Positions 9,088 to 16,770 of a stretch of 37,981 bases of DNA are shown here, piece by piece (position 1 is the first letter of the stretch; every line of letters begins with the position of its first letter). The translations under genes and the position numbers were made by a program. The stretch is from an uncultured Clostridium sp. (GTDB lineage: Bacteria > Bacillota_A > Clostridia > TANB77 > CAG-508): positions 1 through 37,981 of the forward strand of contig CAMXLV010000005.1 of assembly GCA_947244675.1 (NCBI GenBank), in the 5' to 3' direction. A model generated the notes under the pieces. The model did not search any database. It saw nothing but the letters and a program-made list of their open reading frames with translations, and was not told the origin of the DNA.

Positions 9088-11044
9088 ATGTTTAAATTAG
9101 TATCAGATTATAAACCAACAGGAGATCAACCACAAGCAATAGAATATTTATCAAGAGGAATAACAGAAGGAAAAAAATTTCAGACACTTTTAGGAGTTAC
9201 AGGTTCTGGTAAAACTTTTACAATGGCTAATATTATTGCAAAAGTGCAAAAACCAACACTCATTTTAGCACACAACAAAACACTTGCAGGGCAATTATAC
9301 TCAGAATTTAAAGAATTTTTTCCAGAAAACAATGTAGAATACTTTGTTTCTTATTATGACTATTATCAACCAGAAAGCTATATACCATCTACAGACACTT
9401 TTATCGAGAAAGACTCCTCTGTTAACGATGAAATTGATAAATTACGTCATTCTGCAACCTTATCCTTATTTGAAACAAAAGATGTTATCATTGTAGCTTC
9501 TGTTTCTTGTATTTATGGATTAGGAGACCCAGTAGATTATCAAGAAATGATGTTATCTTTAAGGATGGGGATGAATAAAGGAAGAGAGCAAGTATTAAAA
9601 AAGCTAATTTCTATGCAATACACAAGAAACGAAATAGACTTTAAAAGAGGAACTTTTCGAGCCAAAGGAGATATTGTGGAAATTTACCCATCAGATCAAA
9701 GTGAATCTGCTGTAAGGGTAGAATTTTGGGGAGATGAAATTGAAAAAATTACAGAAATTAATCCTTTAACAGGAAAACCAATTGGGGTTAGAAAACATAT
9801 TTTAATTTCACCTGCTTCACACTACGTTACAACTAAAAGCAAAATGGAAAGAGCCATAGAAACGATCCAAAAAGAAATGGAGAAAAGAGTCAAATACTTT
9901 AAAGCAAAAAATAAACTAATTGAAGCACAAAGAATAGAAGAAAGAACAAATTTTGATATTGAAATGATGAGGGAAACAGGATTTTGTTCTGGAATAGAAA
10001 ACTATTCTAGGCATATTAGTGGAAGAGAGGAAGGAAGTCCACCTTATACATTATTTGACTATTTCCCAAAAGACTTTTTGTTATTAATAGATGAATCTCA
10101 TGCAACTATTCCACAAGTAAGAGCTATGCATAATGGAGATAGAGCCAGAAAAGAGTCATTAATAAATTATGGATTCCGTCTGCCATCTGCTTTTGACAAC
10201 AGACCATTAAAATTTGAAGAATTTGAAGAACGATTAAATCAAGTTGTTTTTGTGAGTGCAACACCAGCTGATTACGAAAAAGAACATAGCAAAGAAAACA
10301 TAGTAGAACAAATTATTAGGCCAACAGGATTGTTAGATCCAAAAATAGAAGTAAAACCAGTGAGCAACCAAATTGATGATTTATTAGAGCAAATACGAAT
10401 ACGTGTAGAAAGAAAAGAAAGAGTATTAGTTACAACATTAACCAAAAAAATGGCAGAAGATTTAACAGAATATTTAAAAGGACTAGGTGTGAGAGTAAAT
10501 TATATGCACTCAGATACAAAAGCATTAGAAAGAATGGAAATTATCAGAAATTTGCGACTTCGGAGAATTTGATGTATTAATAGGAATAAACCTTTTAAGA
10601 GAAGGATTAGACATACCAGAAGTATCATTAGTTGCTATACTAGATGCAGATAAGGAAGGATTTTTGCGCTCAGAAAGGTCTTTAATACAAACCATAGGAA
10701 GAGCTGCTAGAAATACTAATGGGACAGTTATTATGTACGCTGATGAATTAACTGATAGTATGGAAAAGGCGATTACTGAAACGAATCGAAGAAGAAGAAT
10801 ACAAGAGCAATATAATCAAGAGCATGGAATTACGCCAAAAACCATTCAAAAATCAGTGCGTGACAATATAGCTATTACGACAGTAGAAGACATAAAAGTA
10901 GAATACAAATTAGAAAAAAGCGAAAATATTGAAGAGACCATAACAGAACTAACTGATCAAATGTTACAATTAGCAACTGCCATGGAATTTGAAAAAGCGG
11001 CAAAAATACGTGATAAGATAAAAGAGTTAGAAAAGTTGTTATAA
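9088..11044 (+). CDS. uvrB: Excinuclease ABC subunit UvrB, with one CGG +1 shift
   Basis: UvrB is the DNA-damage-verifying helicase of nucleotide excision repair and works with UvrA and UvrC. The first frame has the Walker A motif GVTGSGKT (about residue 40), the beta-hairpin region [21 protein letters not shown], Walker B LLIDESH and VSATPADYE. It breaks at the in-frame CGG at 10561-10563 inside the conserved sequence [26 protein letters not shown]. Dropping the C restores this motif and continues through QTIGRAARN and the C-terminal UVR domain to TAA at 11044, giving about 651 residues, a normal UvrB. Without the shift the protein would lack helicase motifs V-VI and be inactive. The gene also uses CGT, CGC and CGA for arginine. 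A -10 TATAAT lies near 9062. Confidence 0.95.
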
Positions 11045-11073
11045 GATAAGGAAAAGTAAAGGAGGAAAATGAG

Positions 11074-11772
11074 ATGGGAATCATATATAGTGTATTTGAT
11101 TCATTTTGGTTTCAAGCCATTATAAAATTAATATTAGGATTTATTTTAGCAGGAATTATTGGATTAGAACGTTCCTCTTGGAGTAAACCAGCTGGATTTA
11201 GAACACATGCTTTAGTTGGAATTAGTAGTGTGTTAATTATGCTGTGTGGAGAATATATGTCAAAAATATATGATATGGATCCATCTAGGATTCCAGCACA
11301 ATTACTATCTGGCATTGGATTTATTGGTGCAGGAACCATTTTAAGAGATGGATTTAATGTAAAAGGATTAACTACAGCAGCAGGATTATTAGCAGTTACT
11401 TGTATTGGACTTAGTATAGGAGCGGGATTCTATTTAGGAGGAATTATAACTACTTTAATTGTATATATTGTGTTATCGTATTCTTACAAAATATCAGATA
11501 AATTAGATCATTTTGAAGTATTAGAATTAGATATTAAACTAAAAAAAGAGACAGAAGGAGAAGAAACTTTAGCTAAAATAGAAGAAGTTTTAAGTAAATA
11601 TCAAATAGAAATCAAAGAAATTAAAAGAAAAAACAAGGAAGAAGAGGAAGAAGGAATCCATATTGTAGGAAGTTATAATAAAAAAGGATTTAAAAAGAAC
11701 GAATTAATTACAAAATTAACTTCAATTTCAAATGTAGTATCATGCCTATGTCCAGTTGGAGATGATACTTAA
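11074..11772 (+). CDS. MgtC/SapB family membrane protein
   Basis: This 232-residue protein has four or five N-terminal membrane helices with the family motifs [30 protein letters not shown] and [30 protein letters not shown], then a soluble domain of about 90 residues rich in Lys/Glu. MgtC-type proteins are linked to growth at low magnesium and control of membrane energisation; the function in Clostridia is not settled. SD GGAGG lies before the ATG. The gene starts 30 bases after uvrB and is probably cotranscribed with it. Confidence 0.85.
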   Translation: MGIIYSVFDSFWFQAIIKLILGFILAGIIGLERSSWSKPAGFRTHALVGISSVLIMLCGEYMSKIYDMDPSRIPAQLLSGIGFIGAGTILRDGFNVKGLTTAAGLLAVTCIGLSIGAGFYLGGIITTLIVYIVLSYSYKISDKLDHFEVLELDIKLKKETEGEETLAKIEEVLSKYQIEIKEIKRKNKEEEEEGIHIVGSYNKKGFKKNELITKLTSISNVVSCLCPVGDDT

Positions 11773-11785
11773 AGAACAAAAAAAA

Positions 11786-11825
11786 ATAACATACATATCA
11801 TATAACAAGGTGATAGGTATGTTAT
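11786..11825 (+). promoter_or_regulatory. Stem sequestering the cysE start codon
   Basis: ATAACATAC (11786-11794) is a perfect complement of GTATGTTAT (11817-11825), which contains the ATG at 11819. In the RNA this 9-bp stem would hide the start codon, with the SD-like AAGGTGAT in the loop. It may limit or regulate cysE translation. Confidence 0.4.
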
Positions 11826-12332
11826 TTTTAAAAGAATTGTATGAAGATGCTAAAAATATAAAAGAAAAAGATCCAGCTTCTAGAAATTTATTAGAAGTAA
11901 TTATTTTATATCCTGGATTTCATATTTTAGTGTTTCATCGTTTAGCACATTTTTTATATAAGCATAAGTTATTGTTTTTAGCAAGATTGTTATCGCAAAT
12001 AGGTAGATTTTTTACAGGGATTGAAATCCATCCAGGTGCTAAAATTGGAAGAAGATTATTTATTGATCATGGTATGGGAATTGTTATTCGGAGAAACAGC
12101 AACAATTGGGGATGATTGCACGATTTATCATAATGCTACCCTAGGAGGAACAGGGAAAGATCAATATAAAAGGCATCCAGATATCGGAAATCATGTAATG
12201 GTAGGAGCAGGAGCTAAAATATTAGGCCCAATCAAAATTGGAAATCATGTTAAAATAGGAGCCAATACAACTGTACTGAGTGAAGTAGAAGATAATACAA
12301 CAGTAGTAGGATATAAAGGGCGTTTTATATAA
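11819..12332 (+). CDS. cysE: Serine O-acetyltransferase, with one CGG +1 shift
   Basis: CysE transfers acetyl from acetyl-CoA to L-serine, making O-acetylserine for cysteine synthesis. The N-terminal helical part contains [27 protein letters not shown] and the left-handed beta-helix contains [44 protein letters not shown], with the active-site histidine in IDHG. The frame breaks at the in-frame CGG at 12089-12091, within the hallmark GIVIGETATIG; dropping the C rejoins it and gives about 170 residues, the short clostridial form. The start at 11819 is chosen because it has a spaced ribosome site and begins [14 protein letters not shown]; an upstream ATG at 11756 overlaps the previous gene and has no homology. 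Confidence 0.92.
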
Positions 12333-12366
12333 AAATTTTTACACGTAAATTATAGAACAAAGGAAA

Positions 12367-12395
12367 TTGATTATTTAAACTGATTATGTTATAAT
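12367..12395 (+). promoter_or_regulatory. Sigma-A promoter
   Basis: TTGATT (12367-12372), 17 bases, TATAAT (12390-12395), 45 bases before the next gene. Confidence 0.7.
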
Positions 12396-12439
12396 AGATA
12401 TATAAGAGAACAAATAGAGAAATAAAAGGGGGAATACAT

Positions 12440-12826
12440 ATGAGATTAATGGATAGATTACGTGATTTTGTTAGAAAACCAAGTAGTAATGAATCAGAAA
12501 AAAAAGAAAATGAGTGGTACCAAAAATTAGCATTATCCAAAGAAATAATCAGTTTGGTAAATGAAATTAAAAGAAGAGCAACTTTTGATAGTATTTTGTG
12601 GAATTTAAACAATGTTTCTACTAGTGAATTAGAAAGAAAAAGTTTAGAGGAACTAAATCAAATTTCTTCTAATTTAAAAAGAAGACTTGTAGAACTTACT
12701 ACTACACAGAAACAAACAAGAGATATAACGAGAGAAAAACTAGAAGAGGCAAAATGGACTGGACAAAAACCCAGAGGATTAACTGATTATGAATTTGATA
12801 GATTACAAAGAGATGAGGCAAGATAA
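12440..12826 (+). CDS. Unknown small charged protein
   Basis: This 128-residue protein is not recognised. It is highly charged and predicted mostly helical (LALSKEIISLVNEIKRRATFDSILWNL; LERKSLEELNQISSNLKRRLVELTTTQKQ), with no signal peptide or membrane segment. A good ribosome site (AAGGGGG) precedes the ATG, and codon use is like the surrounding genes. It has its own promoter and terminator, so it is a single-gene unit. Confidence 0.7.
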   Translation: MRLMDRLRDFVRKPSSNESEKKENEWYQKLALSKEIISLVNEIKRRATFDSILWNLNNVSTSELERKSLEELNQISSNLKRRLVELTTTQKQTRDITREKLEEAKWTGQKPRGLTDYEFDRLQRDEAR

Positions 12827-12841
12827 AAATAATTAAATAAG

Positions 12842-12876
12842 TTAGGCATTGCTTTTTTTGGCAATGTCTTTTTTCC
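12842..12876 (+). terminator. Terminator
   Basis: GGCATTGC and GCAATGTC form an 8-bp stem (one G-T pair) followed by T6 and C. Confidence 0.7.
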
Positions 12877-12902
12877 TACACAATAAAAAAGCGGTAATTA
12901 CA

Positions 12903-13106
12903 TTACTCTTCAACTCGAAGAAGAGCATAGAACATGATGGTAACGTATGAATATATTTTGTTTTCTGAAATCAAATGAGCTATTTCCATGATTTCAGAAA
13001 AATTAGTGATTTTAGCTTCTCTAATTACTTCAGTATTTGAAGTAAGTTCTTGCGTCTTATCAGGCGACAAGTATGTAGAGCTTACAAACTAGTGATATCT
13101 TTTCAT
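12903..13106 (-). pseudogene. Hairpin-rich small ORF with in-frame TAG at codon 6
   Basis: On the minus strand an AGGAGG site is followed 8 bases later by ATG (13106) and the sequence MKRYH, TAG, then an open frame of 61 codons (FVSSTYLSPDKTQELTSN... ending LLRVEE) to TAA at 12903. The promoter, operator and ribosome site are all in good order, so this looks like a real gene interrupted by one amber codon. TAG ends other genes here (zinc ribbon, pyrimidine phosphorylase), so readthrough is not the default. The coding region contains a perfect 13-bp hairpin (12961-12973 with 12989-13001), a perfect 8-bp hairpin (13025-13032 with 13038-13045) and weaker ones near 12906 and 13049. The protein is not recognised. 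It may be a pseudogene, a five-codon leader peptide with structured RNA, or a noncoding RNA. Confidence 0.5.
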
Positions 13107-13132
13107 TATAGTTACCTCCTATGATTGAGATC

Positions 13133-13155
13133 AGTATACACAATTTCTGTATACT
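13133..13155. repeat. Inverted repeat near the minus-strand transcript start
   Basis: AGTATAC (13133-13139) and GTATACT (13149-13155) form a perfect 7-bp dyad between the minus-strand promoter and its gene. It could be a regulator-binding site or an RNA hairpin in the leader. Confidence 0.5.
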
Positions 13156-13167
13156 TTTTGTTAACAA

Positions 13168-13216
13168 GTTGATACAATTATATCAACATTGTATTAATTA
13201 GTCAAAATTTATGTTA
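13168..13216 (-). promoter_or_regulatory. Minus-strand promoter with palindromic operator over its -10
   Basis: On the minus strand TTGACT, 17 bases and TATAAT form a good sigma-A promoter. The -10 lies inside a 20-base dyad with GTTGATA/TATCAAC arms (about 13168-13187). A dyad covering a -10 box is the usual form of a repressor operator. The promoter drives the TAG-interrupted small ORF. Confidence 0.6.
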
Positions 13217-13265
13217 ATAAAGTTTATATTGCAATTTTCAAAACACATATATCTTTAAAGAAAAA

Positions 13266-13294
13266 TTGATTTATGTATATAATTATGATAAAAT
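13266..13294 (+). promoter_or_regulatory. Promoter of the 13347 gene
   Basis: TTGATT, 17 bases, TAAAAT, about 50 bases before the ATG at 13347. It diverges from the operator-bearing promoter on the other strand. Confidence 0.5.
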
Positions 13295-13346
13295 AAATTG
13301 AAAACTAGTAAAAAATTTGTTTTTGCAATTGCAAGGAGGAGAAAAT

Positions 13347-14189
13347 ATGAGATTTAGAATAATGAGGTTAACATTATTTCGGGCGAAGCTAGAAACAAGT
13401 AGGTTTTATGAAGGAATTACTTTTCAAAGAAGAGTAGAAAAAAGAAAGGCAAAAAAAGTTTTAGCGGAATGGATGTTTTGTTTAGAGAGATTTAAGGAAA
13501 TTAGAGTTGGAAGTTTTAAAGAATTATTTAGTGAATTGCATGAAATAGTCTTTCCAATAAAAATCCAAAAGTGTTATGGCAGTAGTTTAGATATAATAAT
13601 TATTGATAATAAAGGAAAAGAGTATTATATGTCAAAAAGATGTATCTATTCTTATAATGACATAGAGAACTATGTTATTGGAAGAAGAAATAGCTTATTA
13701 GAGCCATTAGTTGATAGAGATTTTCATTATAAAATTTGTAAAGATGGAACTATTATATTGATGGAAACGGGAGCTATGAGATTAAAATCAGATGGAACCA
13801 ATGATGATATAGTAGTTAATTTTTGCTATGATTCTAAAAAGCATACCACAGAAGCTACATTAAAATCATACACATCTAACAACAAAATGAAGATACAATA
13901 TCCGACAATAGGGTACGAGTTTGATAAAAAAGTATTGGAATTTCTTTTTCATATAAATGAGGAAAATAATTACTATTATGATGTTTTTCCGATATTAAAA
14001 TGGATGCTATTATCCATACGTGATGAAAAAGTGTCACTTTCTATTACAACAGAAGTAGAAGGGAATATATGTTCGGAGATAAATGTTATGGATGGCATCG
14101 TACAAAGATACGCGAAAACAGAAATAATCAGTGAAGGAGAACTAAGGCTATTAAAATTGATATTTGCTAAAGAGTTAGCAGATAATTAA
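13347..14189 (+). CDS. Unknown accessory protein with in-frame CGG
   Basis: This 280-residue protein is not recognised. It starts MRFRIMRLTLFRAKLE; the ATG at 13347 is chosen over an upstream TTG because it has the ribosome site AAGGAGG at the correct distance. No membrane segment or signal peptide is evident. The N-terminus is strongly basic (RRVEKRKAKKVLAEW) and the rest looks like a mixed alpha/beta fold. It has one in-frame CGG at 13380-13382 that must be read as arginine for the gene to work: a +1 shift there would hit TAG at 13390. This sets it apart from the conserved genes of the window and hints at foreign origin or conditional decoding. Confidence 0.65.
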   Translation: MRFRIMRLTLFRAKLETSRFYEGITFQRRVEKRKAKKVLAEWMFCLERFKEIRVGSFKELFSELHEIVFPIKIQKCYGSSLDIIIIDNKGKEYYMSKRCIYSYNDIENYVIGRRNSLLEPLVDRDFHYKICKDGTIILMETGAMRLKSDGTNDDIVVNFCYDSKKHTTEATLKSYTSNNKMKIQYPTIGYEFDKKVLEFLFHINEENNYYYDVFPILKWMLLSIRDEKVSLSITTEVEGNICSEINVMDGIVQRYAKTEIISEGELRLLKLIFAKELADN

Positions 14190-14240
14190 TCTAAATTTCA
14201 GAAAATGGTTGCATTTAAAATAAATATAACTAAAGAATAT

Positions 14241-14286
14241 AAAATAACCTTTTTGAAAATATAAACTTTCAAAGAGGTTATTTTAT
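14241..14286 (+). terminator. Terminator after the 13347 gene
   Basis: AAAATAACCT(T)TTTGAAA pairs with TTTCAAAGAGGTTATTTT across a short loop, giving a near-perfect stem of about 17 bp. Confidence 0.8.
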
Positions 14287-14334
14287 TAGGAAAGAAAATG
14301 AAAAGTTAAATAAATATATGATTAGAAAATAAAA

Positions 14335-14367
14335 GAAAAGCGGTAATATAAATAGATTACCGCTTTG
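14335..14367 (-). terminator. Terminator of the rplM-rpsI operon
   Basis: AAAGCGGTAAT pairs with ATTACCGCTTT around an 8-base loop. On the minus strand it lies just after rpsI and is followed by T-rich sequence. Confidence 0.75.
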
Positions 14368-14406
14368 TATATAGGTTTTTGAACTCCTGCCCAAATGGAC
14401 TTGTTT

Positions 14407-14808
14407 TTATCTCTTTGAAAATTGTGGAGCTTTTCTAGCTTTTTTAAGACCATATTTCTTTCTTTCTTTCATACGAGGATCTCTTGTTAAGAAACCATTT
14501 TGTTTTAAAGAAGGTCTATACTCAGAATTAGCTTCATTTAAAGCTCTTGCAATACCATGACGAATGGCACCTGCTTGCCCTGTAAATCCGCCACCTTTAA
14601 CAGTTGCAATTACATCATATTTAGCAGTGGTATTAGTAACAGTTAAAGGTTGTCTAACGATAACTTTTAATGTTTCTAAACCAAAGAATTCATCAATATC
14701 TTTTCCATTAATGGTTATTTTTCCAGTACCTTCTATTAATCTAACTCTAGAAATTGAGCTTTTTCTTCTACCAGTACCATAGAACACTATATTTTCTTTT
14801 TTAGCCAT
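14407..14808 (-). CDS. rpsI: 30S ribosomal protein S9
   Basis: S9 is a small-subunit ribosomal protein whose basic tail reaches the P-site tRNA. This 133-residue copy has the family motifs [15 protein letters not shown], the [20 protein letters not shown] region and the conserved C-terminus [24 protein letters not shown]. It follows rplM directly, the standard bacterial order, and the two share one transcript. Confidence 0.98.
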   Translation of the reverse strand: MAKKENIVFYGTGRRKSSISRVRLIEGTGKITINGKDIDEFFGLETLKVIVRQPLTVTNTTAKYDVIATVKGGGFTGQAGAIRHGIARALNEANSEYRPSLKQNGFLTRDPRMKERKKYGLKKARKAPQFSKR

Positions 14809-14809
14809 A

Positions 14810-15247
14810 TTACTTTACCTCCCATACTTCTGGTTTTTGTGCTTGATTTTCATGTTCTGCTCCAGCATATACTCTTAATTTTTTTAATTGACTTCTACCT
14901 AAAGAATTATGAGGTAACATACCTTTAATAGCTAAAGTCATTGCTTTTTCTGGATTTTTTTCAAGCATTACTTTAGCAGGAACTTCTTTCATTCCTCCAA
15001 TATAACCAGAATGATGTCTATAAATTTTTTGGTTTAGTTTATTTCCTGTTAAAATAACATCTTTACAATTTAATATAATAACATGATCACCTGTATCAAT
15101 ATTAGGTGTGTATGTTGGTTTATGTTTTCCTCTTAATAATTTAGCAGCTTCTGTTGCTACTCTACCAAGTGGTTTTTGACTTGCATCAATAATATACCAC
15201 TTACTTTCAACTTCGCCACATTTTGCACTATATGTAGTATTATTCAT
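14810..15247 (-). CDS. rplM: 50S ribosomal protein L13
   Basis: L13 is an early-assembling large-subunit protein. This 145-residue copy shows [44 protein letters not shown] and [22 protein letters not shown], both diagnostic. A ribosome site (GGAGGG) precedes its ATG. A 100-base leader separates it from a consensus promoter at 15349-15377; L13 leaders are often self-regulated, but I cannot assign a specific structure here. Confidence 0.98.
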   Translation of the reverse strand: MNNTTYSAKCGEVESKWYIIDASQKPLGRVATEAAKLLRGKHKPTYTPNIDTGDHVIILNCKDVILTGNKLNQKIYRHHSGYIGGMKEVPAKVMLEKNPEKAMTLAIKGMLPHNSLGRSQLKKLRVYAGAEHENQAQKPEVWEVK

Positions 15248-15348
15248 GGTAACAATACCCTCCTATTTCTTTTTTCATTTCTGTTTGATTATAAATAAAA
15301 ATTAAAACTACCGGGGAGAAGTTTTATCTTTTATTCATAAGCGATGAT

Positions 15349-15377
15349 ATTATATTATAAAAAACCATATTTGTCAA
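15349..15377 (-). promoter_or_regulatory. rplM promoter
   Basis: On the minus strand TTGACA (15377-15372), 17 bases, TATAAT (15354-15349): perfect consensus, as expected for ribosomal genes. Confidence 0.85.
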
Positions 15378-15392
15378 CAAAAAATGGAAAAC

Positions 15393-15421
15393 TTGACAAA
15401 TTTTTCTTTTAGGGATATAAT
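15393..15421 (+). promoter_or_regulatory. Promoter of the SH3-NlpC/P60 gene
   Basis: TTGACA (15393-15398), 17 bases, TATAAT (15416-15421). It diverges from the rplM promoter; the -35 boxes are only 15 bases apart. Confidence 0.85.
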
Positions 15422-15477
15422 ATAAAGAGCCGTGCAAGATGAAAAAATGATAAAATTTAAGTAAGGAGCAAGGAAAA

Positions 15478-16752
15478 ATGAAAAGTAAAATGAGTATAAA
15501 AAACATTATAATCATGGCAGCCGTAGGAATAATCAGTTTGTTTTTTATCAATATGAGTTTTGCTGTTAGTACAGGAAAAATAAAAGTAGAAACAGCAAAC
15601 CTTAGGGAAACAGCAGATGAAAATGCCAAAATCTTAGAACAATTATCAAATCAGGATGAAGTAGAAATTGTTGAAAAAGAAGGAGATTGGTATAAAGTAA
15701 AAGCAAAAGGAATGACAGGATATTTAAGACAAGACTTAATAACAGTAAAAGAAGAAGAAAATATAACACCAAAAGACAGTGAAGCAGAAAAAACAGAAGA
15801 AAACCAAAAACAAGAAGAAAACAAACCAGAAGAAACAAATAAAGAAGAGCCAAAAAAAGAATTAGCATTAGGAAAACAAAAAATAGCAGAAGATACCAAA
15901 CTAAAAATAGTGCCAGTAATTAATGCAACTGATATAATAGAAGTAAAAAAAGAACAAGAAGTAAATGCTATTGAAATTGTAAATGGATGGGTATGTGTTG
16001 AAGTACAAACAACCAAAGGATGGATTAGAAAAGAAAAATTACAAAAAGAGGAACCAAAGACAGAATCAGTAGCTAGTGAAGAAGAAAAACAGCCAGTAGA
16101 AGAACAACCAAAAACAGTAATAAAAACTTTGTATGTAAATTCAGCAAGTATTAACTTAAGAAAAGAAGCAAGCACATCATCAGAAATATTAGCAAACTTA
16201 CCAGTTAATACCTCAGTAGATGTTTTAGCAGAAAATAGTAATGGATGGAGTCAAGTTAAAATAAATGGAAAAGAAGGATATATCTTAACTTCTTTATTAT
16301 CAAGTAGAAAACAAGAAACATCCAGAGCTGGTACAATGCCAAGAACTTCAAGTAAAACAACGCAAACAGCAGTAGAAGAACAAGAAAAACAAGTAGCAGT
16401 ATCAGGAAATGGTGCATCAGTAGTAGCATATGCAAAACAATTTATTGGAACAAAATATACTTATGGAGGTTCATCACCATCTACTGGATTTGACTGTTCA
16501 GGATTTACTTCTTATGTATATAGACAATTTGGTGTTAGTTTACCACGTACTTCTGGAGGACAGTCTGGTGCTGGTGTTGCAGTAAGTAGAGAGAACTTAG
16601 TGGCAGGAGACTTAGTCATCTATAGTGGGCATGTAGCAATTTACGTAGGTGGAGGGCAAGTAATCCATGCACCAAGACCAGGAAAAACTGTATGTATTGT
16701 ACCATTGAGTCAAGCAGGAAGTAATTATTTAGGGGCAAGAAGAGTAATATAA
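15478..16752 (+). CDS. Secreted NlpC/P60 peptidoglycan hydrolase with SH3b domains
   Basis: This 424-residue secreted cell-wall endopeptidase has a signal peptide at about residues 1-30 (NIIIMAAVGIISLFFINMSFA). SH3-like domains follow near residues 35-90 (VETANLRETADENAKILEQL) and 222-280 (VNSASINLRKEASTSSEILANL), with a degenerate one between, separated by a Glu/Lys-rich linker. The C-terminal NlpC/P60 domain has the catalytic Cys in FDCSGFTSYVYRQFG, the His in GHVAIYVGGG and the third polar residue in VIHAPRPG. Such enzymes cut D-Glu-diaminopimelate bonds in stem peptides during growth or separation. SD AAGGAGCAAGG lies before the ATG. comEC follows after 18 bases and may be cotranscribed. 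Confidence 0.93.
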   Translation: MKSKMSIKNIIIMAAVGIISLFFINMSFAVSTGKIKVETANLRETADENAKILEQLSNQDEVEIVEKEGDWYKVKAKGMTGYLRQDLITVKEEENITPKDSEAEKTEENQKQEENKPEETNKEEPKKELALGKQKIAEDTKLKIVPVINATDIIEVKKEQEVNAIEIVNGWVCVEVQTTKGWIRKEKLQKEEPKTESVASEEEKQPVEEQPKTVIKTLYVNSASINLRKEASTSSEILANLPVNTSVDVLAENSNGWSQVKINGKEGYILTSLLSSRKQETSRAGTMPRTSSKTTQTAVEEQEKQVAVSGNGASVVAYAKQFIGTKYTYGGSSPSTGFDCSGFTSYVYRQFGVSLPRTSGGQSGAGVAVSRENLVAGDLVIYSGHVAIYVGGGQVIHAPRPGKTVCIVPLSQAGSNYLGARRVI

Positions 16753-16770
16753 AGCAATTAAAGGAGGCAT

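Noticed and set aside
10561..10563. A programmed regulatory frameshift of the prfB or dnaX kind
   Set aside because: No shared slippery codon, stop codon, Shine-Dalgarno-like stimulator or consistent downstream stem is visible over the 16 sites, and the genes are functionally unrelated.
11756..11818. Upstream ATG as start of cysE
   Set aside because: It overlaps the end of the mgtC-like gene, gives 21 residues without resemblance to CysE, and has no ribosome site.
12903..13106. General recoding of TAG as an amino acid
   Set aside because: TAG ends the pyrimidine phosphorylase gene at the normal length and the zinc-ribbon gene, so it is a working stop here.
13317..13346. TTG start for the 13347 gene
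   Set aside because: The AAGGAGG ribosome site lies inside this extension and points to the ATG at 13347.
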